Shown: positions 44,688-55,827, numbered from the stretch's first letter. The stretch is 64,000 nt of DNA from CAWDDA01 sp963813345 (GCA_963813345.1 CAWEYR010000008.1:32448-96447), one strand, 5' to 3'. Translations and numbers: made by a program. The notes: generated by a model from the sequence alone, not told the origin.

Positions 44688-44872
44688 GTGAAACGAGGCG
44701 ATATCCCCTTCCACCTCGCTTCAACTTCTAAAATGGCGCATGCCATTTAACCTGAACAACAGAACGCTGTTACGGTTGAGAGAAGTGTTTCGCCTGCTTC
44801 TCCCCACCCAACGAAAGGAATAGTAACGCGGGTCCTCACCGGCGTGAATCCGTACAAGTACTGAATTTTTCG

Positions 44873-45704
44873 TTAGGAATTAGTAACCAGGAAGGCGCGA
44901 ATGAGGCTTGTAACTGTAACAGGCTCTTCGTGAATCACCCAGTGTGTCCCATTAGGGATTCGACGGATGGTAACGCTCGGGGACGTACTCTTCCAAACCG
45001 TCCAGATTCCCGGTGAGGAGGGCGCCGTCCCGTTCGCCCCAGATAACGAGGGTTGGAACCTTGACCACCAGCTTCTCAAGAAATGGTGGCGGTGTGTCAG
45101 GAAAGATCCGCGAGGCGCGATAGTAATTCAGTCCACCTGTCAGTGCGCCAGCCTGCGACCATGCTTTGACATATTCGCGCTGAACGTCCGCAGGAAAGAC
45201 TCCAGGCGCGGAGGCAGTATCAAAGATCATTCTCTTGAGGCGCGCAAACTCATTTTCTGAAAGTCGTGATTCGGCTTCCGGCATCTTGAACTTGTGAATG
45301 TAACTACTCGCTTTCTGTTGCTCAGGATTGAGCGCGAGCTCGCGCATGAAGATGGCCGGGTGCGGTGCATTGATGATGATCAGCTTTTCGACACTGGCGG
45401 GATGTGCAATTGCAAATGCCCAGGCAACAACACCGCCCCAATCGTGTCCTACAATCGTGGCTCTTCCGTCAGCGCTGTAGTGATCTATGAGACCCTTTAC
45501 ATCGCCGACATGGCTGGAGACAGCATAGTCTTCGACGCCTGCCGGTTTGTCGCTGAGGTTGTAGCCGCGCAGGTCGGGGGCGACTACGGTGAAATCATTT
45601 TCGAAGGCCGGCATCAGATTGCGCCATTCATACCAGAACTCCGGAAACCCATGCAGAAAAAGCATGAGGCTTCCCTTCCCGCCCGATACGCAGTGCAGAT
45701 TCAA
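44873..45704 (-). CDS. Alpha/beta hydrolase (epoxide-hydrolase-like), frameshifted
   Basis: The protein of about 277 residues is an alpha/beta hydrolase of the epoxide hydrolase/haloalkane dehalogenase type. It has LMLFLHGFPEFWYEWRNLMP (oxyanion HGFP), the nucleophile elbow ATIVGHDWGGVVAWAFAIAH (Asp nucleophile), VPTLVIWGERDGAL, and after a frame change near 45005, IPNGTHWVIHEEP carrying the catalytic His. The start is unclear: only TTG 45704 or an upstream CTG (ca. 45740) is in frame. It lies 29 bases after the creatininase stop, in the same operon. Confidence 0.87.
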
Positions 45705-45733
45705 TCCGTTTGTGCTGATCGTTTCGTGTCGGA

Positions 45734-46552
45734 TCAGATACCTGCCTTATCCCACCGTTTGATTACATCCGAGATCAGATCGGCCACCTTATCACTGACC
45801 TTGCCGAAGTATTCATCTGCCTTTTTCTGATCGAACCGCGGATATCCTTCACCGGCTTTGTAGAGTCCGATCGACGAAGGAAAGGGAGCTGCGGACCACG
45901 TTCCCGGCGGAGGATAAGCAAGCGGATGTTCCTTGTCATAACGCTTCGGGTGAACGAGTGTTGGGTCAATTGCCTGAATCAACGCAGTCTCATTCCAGCC
46001 TGCGTGCCCACCATCTTCGCCGAATACTTCGCGAGTCACATCGGAACAATAGGACCACCAGTTGACAACCAGGGTCCGAACGCGTTTCTCCGCTGCGACC
46101 TCTGATGCGACGGCCGAGAGGACGGCCGTTTGCGGACCTCCGTGACCGTTAATGATGATGATGTTGCGAAACCCGTTTTTCACCAGACCTAACATCACGT
46201 CTTTGATGAAAGGACGATAGGCAGCTTCTGAAATCTGCATCGCGCCAGGATATGCTTCAAGACTCCCTGTCATTCCATAGGGAAGCGTGGGAGCGATCAT
46301 CCCATTCACGCGCGCGACAATCTTGCGGGCGATGGCCGCCGGCGCAGTGTTGTCTGCACCGTTATTCGCAACTCCATGCGGTTCGAGGGTGCCTGTGGGC
46401 AGAAGAACAGTTTGGATCTTTGACGGTACAACCTCACGGAACTCCATCCAGTTTATTCGGTCCATCTCGCGCGTACTCACGATGTCCGCGGGCTGCTGCG
46501 GGAAGGAAGCAAGGGAGAGCAACGTGGCCAGAGCAATCTGAGTGAAGTCCAT
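45734..46552 (-). CDS. Exported creatininase-family amidohydrolase
   Basis: This intact 272-residue protein starts with a signal-like peptide (MDFTQIALATLLSLASFPQQ). The creatininase-family metal ligands are visible: LPTGTLEPHGVANNGADNTA (Glu, His, Asp), the motif IIIINGHGGPQ and FGEDGGHAGWNETALIQ. This family covers creatininase, formamide hydrolases of cofactor biosynthesis and others. An exported copy is unlikely to act in mycofactocin or pyrimidine pathways; the substrate is unknown. It is the first gene of the pair with the hydrolase. Confidence 0.88.
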   Translation of the reverse strand: MDFTQIALATLLSLASFPQQPADIVSTREMDRINWMEFREVVPSKIQTVLLPTGTLEPHGVANNGADNTAPAAIARKIVARVNGMIAPTLPYGMTGSLEAYPGAMQISEAAYRPFIKDVMLGLVKNGFRNIIIINGHGGPQTAVLSAVASEVAAEKRVRTLVVNWWSYCSDVTREVFGEDGGHAGWNETALIQAIDPTLVHPKRYDKEHPLAYPPPGTWSAAPFPSSIGLYKAGEGYPRFDQKKADEYFGKVSDKVADLISDVIKRWDKAGI

Positions 46553-46651
46553 TGTTTCCTATTCTCCGCGGTGGTTCTGGAAATGTGTAAACGAGACGGT
46601 GGCGGACACTCTAAACGAATACATCAGGTCAATTCAACAAGTTTTGCTTTC

Positions 46652-46679
46652 AACCACAAGCTAAAGCTTGAACTCAAAC
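46652..46679. repeat. Repeat family B, single arm
   Basis: ACCACAAGCTAAAGCTTGAA followed by CTCAAACC matches the right arm of the paired copies at 41782 and 62033. No left arm is present nearby. It lies between the creatininase and DUF1302 genes. Confidence 0.75.
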
Positions 46680-46713
46680 CTGTGACGATCAGTCTACCAG
46701 ACAAACTTCACTT

Positions 46714-48067
46714 CTAAGTTACTCGATCACGAGAGGTGAGATAGCCGAACGGTGTGATTGCCTCGCCTCCGAGAAAGTCTGCTCCAAGTGCCACAGACCA
46801 ATGATCTCCAAACGTGCGCACTACCCGAGGCCGAACCATATACTGCCTGATATTCAAGCCTGTAAGCACAAAAAGCTCCGGTCGCAGCTTTTCGCGAAAG
46901 AAGCTTGTGCGTACATATACCGAAGCGAGATGACTGTAGCGGGGGAAAAGCAGATCCGCCTGCGGTGCAGATGCAAACTGGAGGAAGTATTGGCCACTCA
47001 TTGAAACCCATTCGGCAGGCGAATAATCAAGCCCGACCACACTCGAGAACTGCCCGTGCTTTTCTATCCCGGATGGAACGCGCGTCGAGGCAACCGGCTT
47101 GTTGATATTCCAACCAGCTTCCATCCGCAGCACCACGGGTCCGAAGTTGTTCGTACCAGTGATTCCAAAAACTTCCTTGCGATCATACTGCGGGCTGAAC
47201 TCAAGCGTCGGTTGCGGCGTGCTGTTATCAATGCCTGAAAGGTAGTTTGAAGCAATATCCTCCCAACCATAAAAGTAGTTCGCAGTAACGTCCCAGGCTC
47301 CGATACTCCGCCGATAGCGCGCTCCAGCCTGACTCGAACCGAGGTTAAACGGCGGCCGAATTGTCGGCGCTACGTTGAGCGGAAAGGAAAGCAAAGGATC
47401 GCCTACAGCCGCGCCTATAAGTCCTAGTCCGTATGACGGTCCAAGCGCGAACTCATCATCGCCAACGGGCACACGACCCGGTGCGAAGTATGGTACCCAG
47501 ACAAGCTGAAGCGAGCCACCAGCCGCTGGAATGTCTATCCTCGCGGCCCATAGAGGACGTCGCGAATCAAGAAAATCTTCCAGAATGAACTCGCGGTAGT
47601 CCAGCGGATTGATAACGTCGAGGACTCGCAGGCCATCTGCTTCGCCCCAGACAATCTGTTGCAACCCGAGTCGAACGTCGACTCCTTTGATTTTGCCGTC
47701 GACATAGGCCTGACGCGGATCAAACCAGAGATTGTCAGGATATCCGAGCCGGTCAACCGGGTCGTAGTGTGCCAGCCCTTCGAGCGTAACTTTCCAGTTG
47801 TCGTTGATCTTGACGTCAGTCCGCGCAGTGAATGTCGATCGCGACATCTGGAAGGTGTGGGGTTGGACAAGACGGAATCCAGTTCGGTTGCGAAGAGTAA
47901 AACTCCATTCCCAGCGTGGCGATGAGTTGGCGCTTGCGGATTGTTGATTCGCAGACTCATCCGCAACCGTTTCCGGCAAAGCCGGAAACTCAGGATTCCT
48001 GGCTTTGGGCAGTAGCGACGACACAAAGAGCGAGGACAGCCACGCCGATTACCTGACTTGCTCGCAA
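46714..48067 (-). CDS. DUF1302-like outer-membrane protein, frameshifted signal peptide
   Basis: The mature part reads as a beta-barrel: WEWSFTLRNRTGFRLVQPHT, VRLGLQQIVWGEADGLRVLD, VINPLDYREFILEDFLDSRR, and alternating strands to DRVT-stop. GQQIVWGE...DVINPLDYREF is characteristic of DUF1302 outer-membrane proteins, often linked to RND lipid exporters. The long frame begins MSSLLPKARNPEF, but one frame over (48067 to about 47995) the sequence reads VIGVAVLALCVVATAQSQES, a good signal peptide. A frame change near 48000 joins them. The TTG start at 48067 is a guess. Confidence 0.8.
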
Positions 48068-48091
48068 CTCTTGCTATCCTCGATTAGCCTC

Positions 48092-48124
48092 GGGAGCGCC
48101 AGGCTGGAGCCTGGCGCTCCCAGG
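48092..48124. repeat. Repeat family D hairpin
   Basis: GGGAGCGCCAGGCTGGAGCC then TGGCGCTCCCAGG: the outer GGGAGCGCCAGGCT pairs with its complement. It ends 3 bases before the stop of the Cys-rich small protein and may terminate the kinase transcript. Confidence 0.9.
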
Positions 48125-48127
48125 TTA

Positions 48128-48482
48128 CTACTGGGAACCATCCGGACAGGGATATGGAACACATGCTGCGCCGCACCTGTAGTAGCCATCCGGGCAGCCA
48201 CTCTCATCGGGCGAGTCCGGCTCGAAATCATCGCTTAATGATGCAGCAGCGGCACGCGCAACCCCACTTTCCGGTGCGGCAGTCTTCTGCAAACGCGAGG
48301 ATTCGTATCTTTCGCGAATGCTCTTCTCGACCTGACTCAGCGTGGCAATAAGTTCGTCGAGCCTTTCAGTTCGTCGCTTTGGTACGCTTTGGCTCCAGAC
48401 AATAGCGGACACTTCCCATTGCGATCGCGTCAAGCAAGGTTCTGAGCTCCGTGTACTTCTGATAAAACTCCTTTTCGGGCAT
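48128..48482 (-). CDS. Small protein with Cys/Pro/Gly-rich C-terminus, frameshifted
   Basis: ATG 48482 with AGAGGAG upstream begins MPEKEFYQKYTELRTLLDAI, a helical leader. A frame change near 48390 leads to RRTERLDELIATLSQVEKSI, another helix, and then a low-complexity acidic stretch (DDFEPDSPDES). The tail GCPDGYYRCGAACVPYPCPD holds four cysteines. Total length is about 117 residues. It lies 17 bases after the kinase stop, so it is in the same operon. I do not recognise it; a secreted-peptide precursor or a kinase partner are guesses. Confidence 0.65.
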
Positions 48483-48498
48483 AAATGTGTTTCTCCTC

Positions 48499-51402
48499 TT
48501 ACTTGAAATTGTCGATCATGCTGATCTCACGCGTGTTCGAATGCTTTGAGTATGCTAGAGACCTGTTATCACGCGACCACATGATCCCTGTGAGATAGCT
48601 TTTGGCTTCATTCCGGAGCAGATCCGCTGCCGGACCTCCCGACACCGGTGCAATGTTCAAATGATCAACGCCGGTGCTGCTCGTCACATAAGCCACAAGC
48701 CGGCCGTCACGCGAAAGTGAGGGGCTAAAATTATAAACGTTGTCGACCTCCGCAACTCTTCGCCTCGATCCATTTACGATGGACACGCGTTCAAGAACAA
48801 TCGGTTGGGGAGGTGCGCCCAGGTGTTTTGCAATCGCGCCAGTGGAGATAATCAGTTCCTTGTCGTCGCTGGACCATCCGAGAAGGCGCACTGATTGTCA
48901 TGTCGACAAGCAAAGGGTCGACAAGCAAAGACGCCTTACCCTCTTCGGCGATCCACAAGGCTGAACTGAACTTCCCGGCCTTTCTGATTCCAAACGTCAG
49001 AAAGGCGACTCGCTTTCCGTCGCGTGACCAGAAAGGCGACGTGCCTCCGGGCTCTGCCTCCGTAAGTTGAGCTATTACTCTTTCAGATTTTCCGTCCGGT
49101 GTTACTGCCCACAAAGCAAGACCTTCACTGAAGACGATCTCTTCTCCTGAGGGCGACCAATCAAAGTCGCGGTTGACGATAAGGCTGTAAGGCAAGCGCA
49201 GGCTTCCACCGTGGAGCACACTTTTTGAAGAAACCTGAATCGGCTTTCCCGACCCGGGCGCCGAACACCACAAATAGTGTTTTCCGCCGGGTGCAGGCCT
49301 CAAGAATGCGACGATTGGCCTGGATGGCGACCAGCGCGGCGAGAATCCATCCGGGGCCAGCAACGTGGGTCTTCCGAGCCCGGTTAACATTCGGCTGAAT
49401 ATTCCAAAGCTGGAGCGATCGCTTTCGATGCTCTTCGCCTTCGTCCCCTGATAGGCGATCTGAGTGCTGTCGTAACTGAAATCGGGCCAGAGCTCAATTC
49501 CGACATCTGAGGTGAGTTGTGTGAGTCTCTCGTGTTTCGCGATCGACTGAAAGCACATCGGCTTCATCTTTGGTCGTCGAGTAAAGAATCCTGGTACCGT
49601 CTCTGGAAATGTCGTTTACGATGCAATCCGCGTCGAGAAGTACAAGACGCACAGGCGGACGGCCATTTAGAAACCCAACGTAAGGCTGAGAAATGTCATC
49701 GCGGATGGAATTGTATATTATCCGCTTCCCGTCTGGATGCCAGACGGGATTGCTGTCCGAGGCTGTGTCGTCCGTCACGCGGTTGGCTTGTTTTTGACTG
49801 CGCGAGTAGATCCAGATATCGCGCTGGCCATTCCTGGCATCGACGTAAGCCACTCGATCTTCATCCTTAGAGACGGCGAAATCGCGCGCCATTCCACGGT
49901 TTTCCGGAAACTCGAGGACTGGCTCTGTCGCACCGGTATCAAGGTCGACGAGCCTGAGCGAGTTGTTGTGATCGTAGTAGATTCTCTTACCGTCATCCGA
50001 CCAGAAAACAAGCGTGTTACTTCCTCGTTCCAGAGAATGCCGCAAAACCGGCGCGCCTCCGATCTCGTCAACGGCCCAGATGCCATCCTGTCCATCACGG
50101 TTGGAGACGAATGCGATGCTTTCACCGTCTGGTGAGTAGACCGGCGAACGATCGTTGGCTGCACCCTGAGTTGCAGAATGAAGCTCCGCGGCGCCACCAC
50201 TTACAAGTTTTCTCCACAGATCGGTGTTACCTCCGGAAACTTTGGAGAAGACGATTCGCCTTCCGTCAGGCGAGAATCGAGCGAAGGTGGCAGCAACGTC
50301 GCCGACATCGCTCTTCCACGAAATGAGCGGCGTCGGCCGAAGCTGGCTCGGGTCAAATGCTCCTTCACGGAAGCGTCTCCATAGGAAGAACGCAACAATC
50401 ATCGCGCCGATCACGAGCGCAATGAGAGCAAGTGAACGCCACGTCTTCAGCGGAACCTGTTTCAGCGTATCTTCGCGTGTATGGAAGCGTGAATCGCTAT
50501 GTCCCGTCGTGGCTGCAGTGATCACTCCACTGAGGTCATAGCCCTTATCTCTGACAATCTTCCAGAGCTCGCTTTAACTTCGCCGATTCCCTGGTATCGG
50601 TCGATCGGCTTTTTGGCCAGACACCTGAGCACGATCTTCTCGAGGCCTTCGTCGACATCAGGAACCATTTCGCCGGCGATGAGGAGTGTCGTGAAGCACC
50701 GCGTGCATGATCTCGACCTGACCGGCCCCCGTGAAAGGCCGCACGCCGGTGAGCATCTCATACATCAGGATTCCGAAGGCAAAAACGTCAGAACGCGCAT
50801 CGAGCTGCCTCGCGCGAACCTGTTCGGGTGACATATACGAAACGGTTCCAATCACCGTGGCCTCAGTAGTCACCGATTGCATCACCGTGGCACTGTCACT
50901 TTCGGGGTTTTCAGCGGCGCGCAAACGCTTCGCCAGACCGAAGTCGAGAATCATTGCCATACCACGGGGATTGATGATGACGTTTGAGGGTTTCAGATCA
51001 CGATGAATGATGCCGCTGTGATGCGCCTCTTCAAGCGCATCAGCAATCTGAAGGGAAATCTTGAGTGCCGGTTCGATTTCGAGACGCGATCCTGAAATCA
51101 TCTGGTGCAGCGTCGGACCGTCGACGTACTCCATGACGATGAACGGACAGCCGTTCTCTTCACCTACTTCAAAGATTGTACAGATGTTTGGATGCTGAAG
51201 ACGCGAAGCGGCGTGCGCTTCGCGGAGAAAGCGCTGCCTGTCCCTTGGCGTCTTCGATGACGGCCGCGGTCGGTATCTTGATTGCGACTATGCGTCCGAG
51301 AGTGGTGTCGACGGCCTTGTAAACTTCACCCATTCCGCCATTAGCAATGAGCTCACTGATACGGTAATGAGAGATTGTAGAGCCGGGGGCGAGGCTTCTC
51401 AT
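48499..51402 (-). CDS. Membrane Ser/Thr protein kinase with PD40/TolB-type propeller, frameshifted
   Basis: The product of about 967 residues begins with a Hanks-type kinase domain: LIANGGMGEVYKAVDTTLGR, VAIKI, the catalytic loop IIHRDLKPSNVII, DFGLAKRL and GTVSYMSPEQVRARQ. A membrane helix follows (LALIALVIGAMIVAFFLWRR). The C-terminal outside part has repeated WD40-like/PD40 beta-propeller blades (ARFSPDGRRIVFSKVSGGNT, PVYSPDGESIAFVSNRDGQD). It ends REISMIDNFK-stop. Frame changes lie near 51150, 50690, 50540, 49530 and 48860. This fusion is common in Acidobacteria; the propeller probably senses an external ligand. Operon with the small Cys-rich gene. Confidence 0.87.
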
Positions 51403-51747
51403 TTCGGCGTGGTCCGTTAAGGAAGTTTAGCACTGACACAATTCAAACGCTATTTTTGCAACACATCTGGGAGCGCCAGAGCTGAAGCCGGCGCTGACGG
51501 CCCGGCCATGGGAACGCCGGCCTCCGGCCGGCGATGGGTGCAACGCCACGAATGAATGAGCAATTCCACGGCCCCGCATGGGTCACATAATGGATTCTGT
51601 TGGCCTTATCTACCACCCACTCGCCGGCTCGAAACTGTCTTTCCCAGGTCCCGGGCGGCCGGCTATGCTTCGACGCCACTCGGCGTGCAAATGCCAAATG
51701 ACGCTGAAGTAGTCTAACTCGAGACGCCTGGCGCTCCCAGGCCGCCG
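51403..51747. other. 345-bp intergenic stretch with a D-ended element
   Basis: No gene is supported here. The span holds family-D-like ends (GGGAGCGCCAGAGC at 51470 and GCCTGGCGCTCCCAGG near 51726-51741), with an extra hairpin GCCGGCCTCCGGCCGGC near 51514-51530. The kinase promoter must lie in the left part. On the minus strand, bases 51700-51530 read as a fragment (WERQFRAGEWVVDKANRIH) without start or stop signals of a gene. Confidence 0.6.
51466..51741. mobile_element. Possible 275-bp MITE-like element with family-D ends
   Basis: The left end TGGGAGCGCCAGAGCTGAAG and the right end ACGCCTGGCGCTCCCAGG are inverted and match the arms of the small D hairpins elsewhere. The interior is not shared with the other D copies. 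This could be a longer element from which the short D hairpins derive by deletion. There is no transposase and no clear target-site duplication. Confidence 0.35.
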
Positions 51748-52278
51748 TCACTTGAGTTTCGAAAGGAACTGTTTGCGGAACTTCGATACTTTCGGAGAGA
51801 TGACTACAGTGCAATATCCCTGGTTCGGATTTCTTTCAAAATAACGCTGGTGATACTCCTCGGCGGGATAGAAAACATCGAGAGGCGTGACCTCGGTTAC
51901 GATCGGATCTTTCCAGATATCACTTCGTGCAATCTCACTGATCACTTCCTCTGCAATCTGCTTCTGGGCTGGAGAATGATAGAAAATTGCGGACCTGTAT
52001 TGTGTCCCGATGTCGTTTCCCTGACGGTTAAGCGTCGTCGGATCGTGAATGGTGAAAAAGACTTCGACCAGCTCCCGATAAGAAATGACATCCGGGTTGA
52101 ACGTGATCTGAATGACCTCGGCGTGACCTGTCGCTCCGGTACAAACCGCCTCATAGCTCGGATCAGGGATGCGACCGCCCGCATAGCCTGAAACAACGCT
52201 CTCGACTCCACGCAAATCGTTGTAGACGGCCTCCAGGCACCAGAAACATCCTCCAGCAAGTGTTGCAACTTCAGACAT
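51748..52278 (-). CDS. msrA: Peptide-methionine (S)-S-oxide reductase
   Basis: This intact 176-residue MsrA has the active-site Cys in TLAGGCFWCLEAVYNDLRGV and the family blocks VVSGYAGGRIPDPSYEAVC, TGATGHAEVIQITFNP, DPTTLNRQGNDIGTQYRSAI and AEEYHQRYFERNPNQGYC. It reduces oxidised methionine in proteins with thioredoxin. No fused MsrB domain follows. It lies downstream of the pulA-malQ genes on the same strand, 24 bases from the pulA stop, with repeat A6 at the junction. Confidence 0.96.
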   Translation of the reverse strand: MSEVATLAGGCFWCLEAVYNDLRGVESVVSGYAGGRIPDPSYEAVCTGATGHAEVIQITFNPDVISYRELVEVFFTIHDPTTLNRQGNDIGTQYRSAIFYHSPAQKQIAEEVISEIARSDIWKDPIVTEVTPLDVFYPAEEYHQRYFERNPNQGYCTVVISPKVSKFRKQFLSKLK

Positions 52279-52285
52279 AGCTTTT

Positions 52286-52313
52286 GTACGTTGTACCGCC
52301 TTCAGGCGGAATC
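52286..52313. repeat. Repeat family A supplying the pulA stop
   Basis: GTACGTTGTACCGCCTTCAG then GCGGAATC. The pullulanase stop codon (TGA on the minus strand, 52304-52302) is in the loop of this hairpin, and the last residues REDSA are repeat-encoded. Confidence 0.88.
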
Positions 52314-54258
52314 TTCACGCCTTTCCTCACCCAATATCAAGGCACTCCGCCCCGGCACAGTTACTAGACCGCTACTCACTTCACTGACTTTGGCGTTAAC
52401 CGGCCGCACATCTGCTCGCAGATGATCTGCAAACACCTTCCACCTGCCCTCAGGGATCTTCAATTCTTTTGCGCGAGGCTGGCTATTCAACAGAACCACA
52501 GCGCGGCTCCAGCTGTCCTCTCCCTCGATGTCTTCGATCTGAAATCCCAGACAGCCAAACGGAAGCTCGACTCCGAGACCATCATCGAGAAACCTGATCG
52601 CTTTGCGAACAGCGTCGCCACTTCCAATCCTGAAGAGAGGATGAGCAAGCCGGAGTTTGATCAAACCAGAATAATACTGATAAACGTCAGCATTGCTGGC
52701 CTTGTCGCGCCATCGAATCATGTCGACGGAATCGGGTTTATCAAAGCTGTTGTGATCCCAACCTCTCGTCCTGAGGAACTCCTGCCCGGCTTCGATAAAG
52801 GGTATCCCTTGTGAAGTAAACACGACCGCAGCGGCAAGCTTGTCCATGGCCCTGCGATCTGCATCGGTAATCAATGCATTGTCGATCGTGCTCATTACAA
52901 GCCGGTCCCAGAGAGTATGATTGTCATGGCACTGGACATAGTTGATCGACTCCTGCGGAACATCAGCAAAATCGTCTATCGAGCCGAGAATCCCCATCTT
53001 GACGATTGGCACATTGGTGCCACTTTGCACAAAACCTGTCGCTCTCGCATCAAAGACGTTGCCTTTGACTGCATCACGAATGTGATCGTTGAACACTGAC
53101 CAGCCCCGCCCGCGCTGGGCGCCTTTGCTCGTAACGGTAATCGGCGTGCTTCCGCCTGCCCAGGGTTCGCCGTAGATCAAAACCTGTGAATCGATTTCAC
53201 GCAGCTCTTTGACGGCTTGATCCAGAGTGAGCATATCGATCAGCCCCATGAAGATCAAATCGGAACCCGTCTACCTTGTACTCAGTCATCCAGTATTTCA
53301 ACGAGTCGATAATGAACCGGCGCGCCATTGGGGCTTCGCTTCTGAATTCGTTACCGACTCCTGAACCGTTCCAATAACTTCCGTCTCGCTTAAGCCGGTA
53401 ATAGTATCCCGGCACCAGACCTTCAAAGCTGTAAACACGATGCTTGGCGATCGATTCGACTGTGTGATTGAAAACTACATCGAGCGTCACCCTGATACCA
53501 CGCAGGTGCAGTGCGTCAATCATCCTTTTTACTTCGGTGACTCGCCGTGCATCGAAACGCTCAGTCGCGTACCAGCCGTCGGGCGTATTGAAATGGACTG
53601 AATCATAGCCCCAGCCATATCGATCATTGGACTCGTCGTTCTGAAACTCGGCGATCGGCAAGAGCTGCACGACATTGACGCCGAGCTCGCTCAGATGATC
53701 GATTCCTGTCGTGATGTCCGGGCGCCCTGTAAGATGAGTACCGGTCTCCATCAAAGCAAGGTATTTGCCGCGACGCTGGATACCACAATCCGGATCGATC
53801 GTAAAATCGCGGATGTGCATCTCGTAAATGACCGCATCCGAAACGACAAAAGCAGGACGATCTGCCATCGGAGTCTCGTCGTGAACGACGATCCCGCGGC
53901 CATCATACGCAGTCACTGCGCGCGCGTACGGATCGATTAACTCACGGCTGGCATCAAAGCGCGGATCGTGTCCTTCGGCACTGTAGGTGTAATACGCACC
54001 GCGCCAGTCGCCAAGCAGCGTCTTACTCCAGCTGCCGTCACGGCGGCGTGACATTATAAGAAGTGAAGGCTTCCCGCCCGTCGGTGCGTCGTAAACACGC
54101 AGCGTCACCCGGCTTGCTGTTGGTGCCCAAACCTGAAAGGTAGTTTGTTGTGGTGAATAGATCGCGCCGAGTGGTTCTGTCGACACCACCGAATCGGCGG
54201 GATGTGAGAGTTGCGCTCCATCAGCACTCAGCGCTGACGATTCCAGGGCCTGTGTCAT
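52302..54258 (-). CDS. pulA: Type I pullulanase, frameshifted
   Basis: A cytoplasmic GH13 debranching enzyme of about 652 residues that cuts alpha-1,6 links. The N-terminal CBM48-like part has TTFQVWAPTASRVTLRVYD. The barrel shows YEMHIRDFTI, the pullulanase motif DRYGWGYDSVHFNTPDGWYA, VTLDVVFNHTVE, YKVDGFRFDLHG (nucleophile Asp), VLIYGEPWAGG (acid Glu) and YVQCHDNHTLWDRL. A single frame change near 53245 divides it. The start overlaps the malQ stop by ATGA, so they are co-translated. The stop lies in repeat A6. Confidence 0.93.
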
Positions 54259-55827
54259 TGACCGCTAATCTCGCCTTCCTCTGTTGCTTGTACTTGCACT
54301 GTCGACCTTCCCCGCGGGTCGCGTCCGTATGTTTCGGTTAACTCTTTGAGCCGGATTCGCACGCCGGAATTCAACTGTTCCCGGCGGTATCGCCACGACC
54401 AGTTGCCGCTCTCGCGTGCCGGAACGTTCATTCGAGCTTCACTCCCAAGACCGAGCACGTCCTGGAGCGGGAAGATGGCCACTCTCGCTACCGAAGCCAT
54501 TCCCAGACGGATCAGATCCCAGTGAATCTCACCACCGTCAGTACCCAGATATCGCAGCACAAACTCGCGCTCTTTCTTCACCTGATCGCTGGATCGGGTT
54601 GAATCGCCTGCTCCCGCGCTTCTGAACCATCCGACAGTTGTGTCGTTGTCGTGAGTGCCGGTGTAGACCACACAGTTAGGAGGATAGTTATACGGCTTGA
54701 AGCTGTCGGACTGATCGTCATTTCCAAATGCGAATTGAAGAATCCGCATTCCAGGGAAACCAAACTGATCGCGGAGCTCTTCGACCTCTTTGGTGATATG
54801 ACCGAGGTCTTCAGCAATTATGGGAATGTCGCCAAGCGCGGCTTTGACAGATTTGAAAAACTCCGGACCGGGCCCGGATTCCCACTTACCGTTGACGGCC
54901 GTCTCCTCGCGTCCCGGTACGGCCCAGTACTTCTCGAATCCGCGAAAATGGTCGAGCCGGATAACATCGAAAAGCTGCAATGTTGATCTCAGTCGTTCGA
55001 TCCACCATCCGAACCCATTCTTTGCCATCACATCCCAGCGATAAAGCGGATTTCCCCAGAGCTGCCCGGTCTCGCTGAAATAATCAGGCGGAACACCGGC
55101 GACCTTCTTAGGCCGCCCCTTCGCATCCAGATGAAAGAGGTTCGGGTTTGCCCACACATCGGTGCTGTCGTGCGCAACAAAAATCGGTATATCGCCAATG
55201 ATCCGAACTCCTCGCTCATTCGCATAGTGTGCAAGCTGTAACCACTGCCTGAAGAAAATCCATTGAAAGAACTTGTGTGCACGTATCTCTCTCGCGTGAT
55301 TCTCGGCCCAGTAGTAGAGGGCTTTCTCTTCGCGCGCGCGGAGGTGCTTGTCCCACTTTGTCCATTCGTTGCCGTCGTGTCCATCCTTGATCGATCGAAA
55401 AAACGCGTAATCATCAAGCCACGCGCGGGCAGCCTCGCAGAAGCTCTCAAATTCGGCGCGTTTGTTCGTCAGATGATCGCGCCTCAAAAGTCTCAAACGC
55501 CTGCCATAGATGAGTATTCTTGAACTCAATTACTCGACCGTAATCGACATGATCGTCCGAAAAGCTTTCCGCGTGTTCGAGAGCCCGGATGTCGAGCAAT
55601 CCATCGGCCGCGAGCTGTTCAAGACTGGTTAGAATCGGGTTGCCTGCGAAAGCGGAAAAGCACTGATATGGCGAATCACCGTAACCGGTTGGACCCAGGG
55701 GCAGCATCTGCCAGAAGCTCTGACCCGTTTCAGCAAGGAAATCTACGAAGGCATACGCATCCCTTCCCAGATCGCCAATCCCAAATCGTCCGGGAAGAGA
55801 CGTCGGGTGAAGAAGGATTCCACTCAT
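54255..55827 (-). CDS. malQ: 4-alpha-glucanotransferase (amylomaltase), frameshifted
   Basis: MalQ (GH77) transfers glucan segments between maltodextrins. ATG 55827 is the best start (MSGILLHPTSLPGRFGIGDL). The family blocks are FWQMLPLGPTGYGDSPYQCF, RGVRIIGDIPIFVAHDSTDV, GVPPDYFSETGQLWGNPLYR, LFDVIRLDHFRGFEKYWAVP (nucleophile Asp), PIIAEDLGHITKEVEELR (acid Glu) and YTGTHDNDTTVGWF. The length of about 524 is normal. One frame change near 55500 divides it. The first gene of malQ-pulA-(msrA), it is divergent from rpsU. Confidence 0.95.

Noticed and set aside
51443..51814. 123-codon frame ahead of the kinase gene
   Set aside because: It starts inside msrA, crosses the repeat element and has no ribosome-binding site; it is more likely part of the element than a gene.
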